Below, in pieces: positions 1 to 4,135 of a stretch of 6,370 nucleotides of DNA; positions within the stretch are counted from its first letter, which is position 1, and every line of letters begins with the position of its first letter. The notes under the pieces are model-generated. The model was not told where the DNA came from. It was given only the letters and a program-made list of their open reading frames with translations, and did not search any database. This stretch comes from DATAEY01 sp038199035 (GTDB taxonomy: Bacteria; Actinomycetota; Thermoleophilia; Solirubrobacterales; Solirubrobacteraceae): contig JBBPZM010000055.1 in NCBI GenBank assembly GCA_038199035.1, positions 1 through 6,370 of the forward strand. Direction: 5' to 3'. The translations under genes and the position numbers were made by a program.

Positions 1-638
1 ACCCCCTCCCGCAGCGCCTTGGCCACCGCTGCCGCGCGGTCGGAGACGTTGAGCTTTTCGTAGATGTTCTGAAGGTGGGTTTTGACGGTTGAGGTGCTGA
101 GGAAGAGGAGGCGGGCGATCTCGGGGCTCGAGCGGCCCTCGGCGGTGAGGGAGAGGATCTCGCGCTCGCGGGGGCTCAGGGTCGGACGCTGGTCGTTGCG
201 GTGGGCGCGGATCTGCTCGGCCAAGCCGTCGTGGAGGTCGGTCGAGAAGACGGTCTTGCCGCGGGCCACGCTGACGATGGCGTCGCAGATGGTCTGGCGG
301 TCGGCGTCCTTGATGACGTAGCCGCTGGCGCCCGCGCCGATCGCGTCGTAGACCAGGGCGCTGTCGTTGAAGGCCGAGAGCACGAGGACCCGGCTCGGGG
401 ACTCGGCGTCCGACAAGGCGGTGATGACCTGGATCCCGCTCAGGGAGGGCAGCCGCATGTCGAGGAGGACGACGTCGGGCTGAAGCTCTTCGATCTGAGC
501 CATGGCTGACCGTCCGTCGTCGGATTGGCCCACGAACTCGAGGTCAGGCCGCTCCTTGACGGCCCGCACCACGCCCTCCCGGTAGAGCGGGTGATCGTCG
601 GCGACGAAGACCCGAATACGACGTGGCCCCCTTCCCAT
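1..638 (-). CDS. NarL/LuxR-family two-component response regulator (3' end cut by window edge)
   Basis: This is a DNA-binding response regulator, translated by hand from the ATG at 638-636; 212 codons are visible and the frame is open at base 1. The receiver domain covers about residues 8-125, with the acidic pair D14-D15, phospho-acceptor D60 in VVLLDMRLP, S88 of the conserved Ser/Thr position and K110 in YVIKDA. A linker is followed by a LuxR-type HTH at about 153-212 (TLSPREREIL, then STSTVKTHLQNIYEKL and DRAAAVAKALREG). Family members end a few residues after this point, so little is missing. A cognate histidine kinase would be expected nearby but is not in the window. The start is fixed by the receiver N-terminus (RIRVFVADDHP). 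There is no good Shine-Dalgarno; a small hairpin (643-653) sits where one would lie. A promoter candidate is at 671-698. The signal and target genes cannot be read from sequence. Confidence 0.95.
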   Translation of the reverse strand, partial: MGRGPRRIRVFVADDHPLYREGVVRAVKERPDLEFVGQSDDGRSAMAQIEELQPDVVLLDMRLPSLSGIQVITALSDAESPSRVLVLSAFNDSALVYDAIGAGASGYVIKDADRQTICDAIVSVARGKTVFSTDLHDGLAEQIRAHRNDQRPTLSPREREILSLTAEGRSSPEIARLLFLSTSTVKTHLQNIYEKLNVSDRAAAVAKALREG

Positions 639-642
639 TGCT

Positions 643-653
643 CGGTTCTACCG
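643..653 (-). promoter_or_regulatory. Small hairpin just upstream of the response-regulator start
   Basis: On the minus strand CGGT-AGA-ACCG forms a perfect 4-bp stem with a 3-nt loop, ending 4 nt before the ATG at 638. No AGGAGG-like sequence is seen in this leader, so the hairpin occupies the usual ribosome-binding position. It is short and could be chance. Confidence 0.25.
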
Positions 654-670
654 CACTTTGGGGGCGCATG

Positions 671-698
671 CTTATGTTCCCTCAGCAAACCGCGACAA
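671..698 (-). promoter_or_regulatory. Candidate sigma70-type promoter of the response-regulator gene
   Basis: On the minus strand TTGTCG (698-693) and CATAAG (676-671) are separated by 16 nt and each match the -35 TTGACA and -10 TATAAT consensus at 4 of 6 positions. Transcription would begin near 664, giving a leader of about 26 nt before the ATG at 638. The spacing and its place downstream of a strong hairpin support an independent transcription unit. This was found by eye. Confidence 0.45.
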
Positions 699-710
699 CC
701 CACGGGCTCA

Positions 711-754
711 GCTCGTCCGATCGGAGGATGGGCCGCTCCTTCGACCGAACGAGC
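711..754 (-). terminator. Long imperfect hairpin between the DUF4349 gene and the response regulator; candidate terminator
   Basis: Bases 711-727 and 738-754 form an inverted repeat around a 10-nt loop (728-737). In the minus-strand RNA the 17-position stem has 14 Watson-Crick pairs, two G-U wobbles and one A-C mismatch (arms GCUCGUUCGGUCGAAGG and CCUCCGAUCGGACGAGC). It begins 49 nt after the DUF4349 stop codon and ends 13 nt before the candidate -35 of the next gene, the right place to end the sigma/DUF4349 transcript. No U-tract follows, so it would be a U-less terminator of the kind discussed for high-GC actinobacteria. It could instead be an operator or a processing site. The centre of its left arm contains the palindrome TCCGATCGGA (716-725). 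Confidence 0.45.
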
Positions 755-802
755 CCGCGCTGCTTGGAAGTCGGAGACTTGCGATGCTCGAACCTGGAGG
801 CG

Positions 803-1966
803 CTAGCCGCCCTGGAGCGCCTGCTCGCGTCGCCGGCGTCGCAGCCCGCGAAGGGCAAGCCCGCCCGTCAGCCCCACCACGGCGAAGGGTATGAGGAGCG
901 CGAGGGCTACGAGGAGCACGCCGGCGGCGACCTCGAGGATCCGGGCGGCGTCGTGAAGGGCGTCACTGGGGGTCCAGGGCCCGCTGGCGCCCCCGGCGTT
1001 CGAGTCGGGCCCGATGCTGACCGAGACGCTCGCGAAGTTGCTGCGCTGGGCCATCCTCGCCACCTGCGCCCGGCGGGAGGCGATCTGGGAGTTGACGATG
1101 CGCAAGCGCGACCGGATGCTCTCCATCTCGCCAGAGGCGGTGGCGGCCGCCAGCTGGCGCAGGAGGCTCGAGCGCTCGGCGAGTGATTCGCGCAGCCGGT
1201 CGGCGGCCGAGGTGTAGGGCTCGGTCACGTCGAGCGAGCTCTGGGTTCGCGACTGGACGTGGGCGAGCTTGGAGAGGCTGGCCAGGGCCTCGCCCAGGCG
1301 CCGGGCTGGGACGCTCAACTCGAAGCTCGCCCCGCCCTGGCCATCGTCGGCGCTCTGCACGTTGGACGAGGCGACGATCCCGCCGACCTGATCGGTCACC
1401 CGCACCACTCCATCGGCGACTTCGTCGATGCGGTCGGTCGGCGCGGTCAGGGCCAGCGACGCCTGGCGCTCGACGCGGCGGTTCGCACCTCCCTGCTGGC
1501 CGCTTTGGGTGAAGGCCGGAGGCACGGCCGCGCCCTTGCCGCTGGCCTTCTGCGATGACTGCTTGTCGGCCGGCAGCGGACGGGCGGTCTGGCCACCCTC
1601 GCCGCTCGGGCCCAGGCCGCCACCGCGCAGAGCCGCCGTGACGACGACAACGACGACGAGCAGGGAGGCGAGCGCGCCCGCCCCCGAGAGCAGCATGTGG
1701 CGTCCGAAGACTCCCGGCAACGTCCAGCGCCCGCGCTTTCCGGCGCGGGCCCGGCCCGGGCCGTCGGCGAAGCGCTCGGCCACGCGGCGGTCGAGCCGCT
1801 CGCTGAACGCCTCTATCGGCCGCGGGCGCTCTGCGCGCACCGCGTGGACGAGCTCCTCCAGCTCGATGAGATCCGGCTCGACCGGCGCGTCGGCCAGGGC
1901 GGCGTCCATGGCCGTCAGGCGACGCCCCACCTCGGAGCTCGTATCGACTCGGTCACGACGTGCCAT
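803..1966 (-). CDS. DUF4349-domain membrane protein, probable anti-sigma factor
   Basis: This 387-aa protein is probably the membrane partner of the sigma factor encoded just upstream. The order is: a charged cytoplasmic N-terminus (about 1-88, with PVEPDLIELEELVHAVRAERP); TM1 at about 91-112 with six consecutive Val; a low-complexity Gly/Gln/Ser linker (115-162); a DUF4349 region (about 163-372) with beta-rich sequence around 167-246 and a helical, coiled-coil-like stretch at about 253-308; and TM2 at about 344-372, followed by a basic tail (RGLRRRRRE) that should be cytoplasmic. The loop between the TMs would be extracytoplasmic. The protein has no cysteine, so it cannot be a classical HxxxCxxC zinc anti-sigma factor. 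The ATG at 1966 has a good GAAAGG ribosome-binding site 6 nt upstream, and the 14-nt overlap with the sigma gene points to translational coupling. The DUF4349 assignment is confident by pattern; the anti-sigma role is inferred from context and topology. Confidence 0.85.
   Translation of the reverse strand: MARRDRVDTSSEVGRRLTAMDAALADAPVEPDLIELEELVHAVRAERPRPIEAFSERLDRRVAERFADGPGRARAGKRGRWTLPGVFGRHMLLSGAGALASLLVVVVVVTAALRGGGLGPSGEGGQTARPLPADKQSSQKASGKGAAVPPAFTQSGQQGGANRRVERQASLALTAPTDRIDEVADGVVRVTDQVGGIVASSNVQSADDGQGGASFELSVPARRLGEALASLSKLAHVQSRTQSSLDVTEPYTSAADRLRESLAERSSLLRQLAAATASGEMESIRSRLRIVNSQIASRRAQVARMAQRSNFASVSVSIGPDSNAGGASGPWTPSDALHDAARILEVAAGVLLVALALLIPFAVVGLTGGLALRGLRRRRREQALQGG
1640..1657 (-). 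repeat. Six-unit GTC/GTT trinucleotide run encoding poly-Val in TM1
   Basis: On the minus strand the triplets GTC GTC GTC GTT GTC GTC encode Val104-Val109 inside the first transmembrane segment of the DUF4349 protein. It is a short, nearly perfect microsatellite. Gain or loss of a unit would keep frame but change TM length. Confidence 0.6.
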
Positions 1967-2498
1967 GGCAGGCCTTTCTCAGCTTCTCGACCGTTCGGTG
2001 CAGGAGGGTCCCGGCGTTCGACTCGCTGACCGCGAGCACGCGGGCCAGCTCGGCGTTGGACAGTCCGCCGAAGAACTTGAGGGCGACCAGCTCGCGCTCG
2101 CGGGGCTCGAGGCGGTCGAGCGCGGCGCGCACGGTCTGACGGCGCTCGGCCAGCTCGGCCTCCTCGACGGGTTGGTGGCGATCGTCGTCGGGAATGTCGG
2201 CCAGCACCGCGCCCGCGCGCTGGCGGCGGCGCAGCTCGTCCAGCGCCGCGTTGCGGGCGATGCCGAACAGCCAGGCACGAGGCGTGCCCCGGCGCGCGCT
2301 GAAGCGGTGGCGCCGGCGGTAGGCCCGTTCGAAAGCCAGGGCGGTCACGTCCTCTGCTGCGCTGCGGTCGCGCAGCAGTCCGGCTACGTAGCCGTAAACG
2401 TCATCGCGGCTGTCGCGGTACAGGGCATCGAAGTCGATGCCGCTCGACGCGGATCGGGGCGGCGCGGCCACGGCCAGAGTCTGGGTCATCGTCCTCAC
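1953..2498 (-). CDS. ECF-type RNA polymerase sigma factor (sigma70 family)
   Basis: This 181-aa protein has the two-domain layout of extracytoplasmic-function sigma factors. Region 2 lies at about 22-92 (FDALYRDSRDDVYGYVAGLL, then SAAEDVTALAFERAY, and the promoter-melting/-10 segment PRAWLFGIARNAALDELRR). Region 4 lies at about 123-176 (ALDRLEPRERELVALKFFGG, SNAELARVLAVSESNAGTLLHR). It would direct core polymerase to a small regulon and be held inactive by the DUF4349 membrane protein whose start overlaps its stop by 14 nt. The start is uncertain: the GTG at 2498 is the longest in-frame choice here, and an ATG at 2489, preceded by GAGG only 3 nt away, is an alternative that removes three residues. 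Neither has an ideal ribosome-binding site. The N-terminal ~20 residues are Ala/Pro/Ser-rich and not conserved in type. The 92-nt upstream gap contains repeats (2531-2562, 2505-2537) that may be regulatory. Confidence 0.93.
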   Translation of the reverse strand: MRTMTQTLAVAAPPRSASSGIDFDALYRDSRDDVYGYVAGLLRDRSAAEDVTALAFERAYRRRHRFSARRGTPRAWLFGIARNAALDELRRRQRAGAVLADIPDDDRHQPVEEAELAERRQTVRAALDRLEPRERELVALKFFGGLSNAELARVLAVSESNAGTLLHRTVEKLRKACHGTS

Positions 2499-2504
2499 TA
2501 CGCC

Positions 2505-2537
2505 CGGACGCGGGGTTCATCACATAACCGTGGTCCG
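2505..2537 (-). promoter_or_regulatory. Imperfect dyad immediately upstream of the sigma gene
   Basis: On the minus strand an outer CGGAC/GTCCG stem (2537-2533 with 2509-2505) encloses an inner GGTT/AACC stem (2529-2526 with 2517-2514) around an 8-nt loop, with a small internal loop between them. It ends 6 nt before the GTG start at 2498. It could be an operator or a leader hairpin limiting translation; 9 bp in total is modest for such GC-rich DNA. Confidence 0.3.
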
Positions 2538-2562
2538 CGGTAGGCGACAGGCTGGTCCGCGG
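2531..2562. repeat. Exact 10-bp direct repeat upstream of the sigma gene, 22-nt period
   Basis: TGGTCCGCGG occurs at 2531-2540 and again at 2553-2562 (CCGCGGACCA on the coding strand), with no further identity on either side. Both copies lie in the 92-nt gap between the phosphodiesterase stop and the sigma start. The 22-nt period is about two helical turns, so both copies face the same side of the DNA, as expected for a tandem activator or repressor site. The function is inferred; the repeat itself is seen directly. Confidence 0.5.
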
Positions 2563-2572
2563 GCCGGCGGGA

Positions 2573-2588
2573 GGGGCGTCCAGGCCCC
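2573..2588 (-). terminator. Weak GC hairpin just after the phosphodiesterase stop
   Basis: On the minus strand GGGGC-CTGGAC-GCCCC forms a 5-bp all-GC stem with a 6-nt loop, starting 3 nt after the TGA at 2593-2591. No U-run follows, so termination here is uncertain. It is the only hairpin I see at the end of the lhr-nei-phosphodiesterase unit. Confidence 0.25.
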
Positions 2589-2590
2589 GT

Positions 2591-3295
2591 TCAGGCCAGC
2601 GCGCCGAACAGCCGCGGGTCGTTGGTGATGACTCCGGTCACACCAAGCGCCTCGAGCGCGCGGATTCGCGGAGCCTCGTCGACGGTCCAGGCGAACAGCT
2701 CTCCCCCGGCGGCGCGCACGCTGGCGGCCAGCCGCGGCGTGATCACCCGCCAGTGTGCCATCAGCGCGTCGCAGCGCCCGGCCCGGATGGCCCGCGCCGC
2801 CCGCCAGGGCAGAACGCGGCGGTAGCCGACGAGGATGGCCAGCGTCGGCAGGACGGTGAAGGGCGAGCTGGTGTAGTCGCGGCTGGCCCGGGGAAGCGAC
2901 CATCCGAGTCGGAGCTTCGGCTCCACATCACGAATGCGCAGCAGGCTGTCCATGTACTGCGAGGACACCAGCGTGCGCTCGACCAGGCCATGCTCGCGAA
3001 GTGCGGCCACCACGCGGTCCTCGTACCCGGGGGCCTTCAGGTCCACATCGAGCTCGATGCCCCCGAAGGCCTCGGAGGCGAAGTGGGCGAGGCCCTCCTC
3101 CAGGGTCGGTGGTGTGGTGAGCAGCGCGGCGTCGGGGTCGTGGGCCAGGATCAGACGATCGGTCCCGCGCTCGGGCAGGACGTCGAACTCGATCATGTCC
3201 ACCCCGGCGTCCAGCGCCGCGTCGAAGGACGCGAGGGTGTTGCCGGGCGCGATCAGGTCCGCCCCCTTGTGGCCGACGCGCCTCAGCGCTGGCAT
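2591..3295 (-). CDS. Glycerophosphodiester phosphodiesterase-family protein (GDPD, UgpQ-like)
   Basis: This 234-aa protein is predicted to hydrolyse glycerophosphodiesters to sn-glycerol 3-phosphate and an alcohol, using a divalent metal in a TIM barrel. Visible family positions: H9 in VGHKGAD (catalytic His, followed by K10 where Arg is usual); PGNT at 17-20 (PENT in most members); E36 and D38 in IEFDV (metal ligands); H52-D53 in LAHDPD (second catalytic His); D85 in ELDVDLK (where many members have Glu); and a typical C-terminus FAWTVDE...GVTGVITNDP. No signal peptide or TM segment is seen, so it should be cytoplasmic, and its length suits a minimal UgpQ-type enzyme. The ATG at 3295 is chosen because the GDPD fold begins at once (RRVGHKG); the open frame extends to 3544 but that part is only a shadow of nei. 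It overlaps nei by 13 nt, with a weak GGTG ribosome-binding site. The substrate cannot be told. Confidence 0.9.
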   Translation of the reverse strand: MPALRRVGHKGADLIAPGNTLASFDAALDAGVDMIEFDVLPERGTDRLILAHDPDAALLTTPPTLEEGLAHFASEAFGGIELDVDLKAPGYEDRVVAALREHGLVERTLVSSQYMDSLLRIRDVEPKLRLGWSLPRASRDYTSSPFTVLPTLAILVGYRRVLPWRAARAIRAGRCDALMAHWRVITPRLAASVRAAGGELFAWTVDEAPRIRALEALGVTGVITNDPRLFGALA

Positions 3296-4062
3296 CCCGG
3301 GCACCAGAATGTCATGCGGTTGTCGTCGCCCTGTCCGCGGGCGAGAATCGCCTCCGCGCAGCGGGGGCACGGCCGGCCGGCGCGGTCGTAGATGCGCCGG
3401 TGGCGGTCCTGGGGCCCGGTGCGCCCGGACTCCGCCATCAGGGGTCGCGCCGCGCCGACGATGGCCAGGGCCTCCTCGTCGCTGACCTGACCCACCGCGC
3501 GCCACGGATCTATCTGCGCGGCCCAGCACGACTCGGCCTTCCACAGGTTGCCGATCCCCGCGATGGTGCGCTGGTCGAGGAGGGCGTCGCCTATCCCCCG
3601 GGTCGGATCATCCTGGCGCAGGCGGCGAAGGAAGCCGCGCGCGTCGAAGCGCGGCTCGGCCAGGACGTCGGGGCCGAGGCCCCCGAGGCGCTGATCGAAG
3701 CGCGTGCGCGACTCGGTCATGAGCTCGAGCACCGGGCCGTCGAACTGCACGATGTCGTGGCCGGGCGTGCGCAGGACCAGCCATGCCCGCCGCGGCGAGC
3801 GTCGCCAGGGCCGGCCGCGCGGGTAGACCGCCCACGCGCCGGTCATCCGCAGGTGGGAGTGCAGGGTGAGGTTCCCCTCGAAGCGCACGAACAGGTGCTT
3901 GCCGTGGGCGTCGATCGAGCGCACGGTGCGTCCGTCGAGGCGCTGGGGCCAGCGGTCCATCGCGTGGCGGGGCTGGGGCGTCAGGACCTCGTCGGGGACC
4001 TGACCCTCCAGCACGGGGCGCATGCGGTTGACCGCGTAGCGGATGGTGTCGCCCTCGGGCAC
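3283..4062 (-). CDS. nei: Endonuclease VIII-like DNA glycosylase/AP lyase (Fpg/Nei family)
   Basis: This 259-aa base-excision repair enzyme removes oxidised bases and cleaves the abasic site by beta/delta elimination. The start is the GTG at 4062, since the mature protein must begin P2-E3 (PEGDTIRYAVNRM): Pro2 is the Schiff-base nucleophile and Glu3 the general acid. The frame stays open to a further GTG at 4104, but that would bury the nucleophile. K55 in AHGKHLFVRF matches the conserved beta-hairpin Lys. The H2TH region contains LLDQRTIAGIGNLWKAE with N172. The C-terminal zinc finger has C232, C235, C254 and C257 (CPRC, then FWCPGC), with R249 in NRMTFW. PEGDT at the N-terminus favours the Nei/Nei2 type over Fpg (PELPEV). 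It lies 73 nt after lhr, as lhr and nei are adjacent in Mycobacterium, and overlaps the phosphodiesterase gene. No Shine-Dalgarno is seen before the GTG. Confidence 0.95.
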   Translation of the reverse strand: MPEGDTIRYAVNRMRPVLEGQVPDEVLTPQPRHAMDRWPQRLDGRTVRSIDAHGKHLFVRFEGNLTLHSHLRMTGAWAVYPRGRPWRRSPRRAWLVLRTPGHDIVQFDGPVLELMTESRTRFDQRLGGLGPDVLAEPRFDARGFLRRLRQDDPTRGIGDALLDQRTIAGIGNLWKAESCWAAQIDPWRAVGQVSDEEALAIVGAARPLMAESGRTGPQDRHRRIYDRAGRPCPRCAEAILARGQGDDNRMTFWCPGCQR

Positions 4063-4069
4063 GGCTGGA

Positions 4070-4075
4070 AGAGTA
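4070..4075 (-). promoter_or_regulatory. Possible -10 element for leaderless nei transcript
   Basis: On the minus strand TACTCT ends 7 nt before the GTG start of nei. That spacing would place the transcription start at or next to the start codon, matching the absence of a ribosome-binding site. No convincing -35 lies 17 nt further upstream, so this is weak. Confidence 0.2.
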
Positions 4076-4107
4076 GATGAGTGATTCCCCGCCACCACGC
4101 ACACGCG

Positions 4108-4132
4108 GCCGCGGAACCAGTCATCTGGCGGC
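4108..4132 (-). promoter_or_regulatory. Imperfect hairpin in the lhr-nei gap
   Basis: Right after the lhr stop codon the minus strand has an outer GCCGC/GCGGC stem (4132-4128 with 4112-4108) and an inner CAG/CTG stem around ATGA, with a 5-nt bulge on one side. It overlaps the palindrome CGCGGCCGCG (4104-4113). No U-tract follows. It may attenuate readthrough into nei or protect an mRNA end, or mean nothing in such GC-rich DNA. Confidence 0.25.
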
Positions 4133-4135
4133 AGC

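Noticed and set aside
768..780. Small hairpin AAGTC-GGA-GACTT downstream of the DUF4349 gene
   Set aside because: The stem is only 5 bp with a 3-nt loop and no U-tract; the larger inverted repeat at 711-754 is a better terminator candidate.
1428..2543. Long plus-strand open frame of 371 codons
   Set aside because: It lies antisense to the sigma and DUF4349 genes, both with clear family motifs on the minus strand. Its product is Arg/Ala/Ser-rich low-complexity sequence typical of a GC-rich shadow frame.
2520..2903. Minus-strand frame of 127 codons running past the phosphodiesterase stop
   Set aside because: It is out of frame with the clear GDPD C-terminus (GVITNDP) and has no family-like sequence.
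3296..3544. N-terminal extension of the phosphodiesterase frame by 83 codons
   Set aside because: This stretch is Arg/Gly/Pro-rich and lies inside the nei coding region in another frame. The GDPD fold begins at the ATG at 3295.
4063..4104. 14-codon N-terminal extension of nei to an upstream GTG
   Set aside because: The Nei/Fpg mechanism needs a free N-terminal Pro after Met removal, which only the GTG at 4062 gives.
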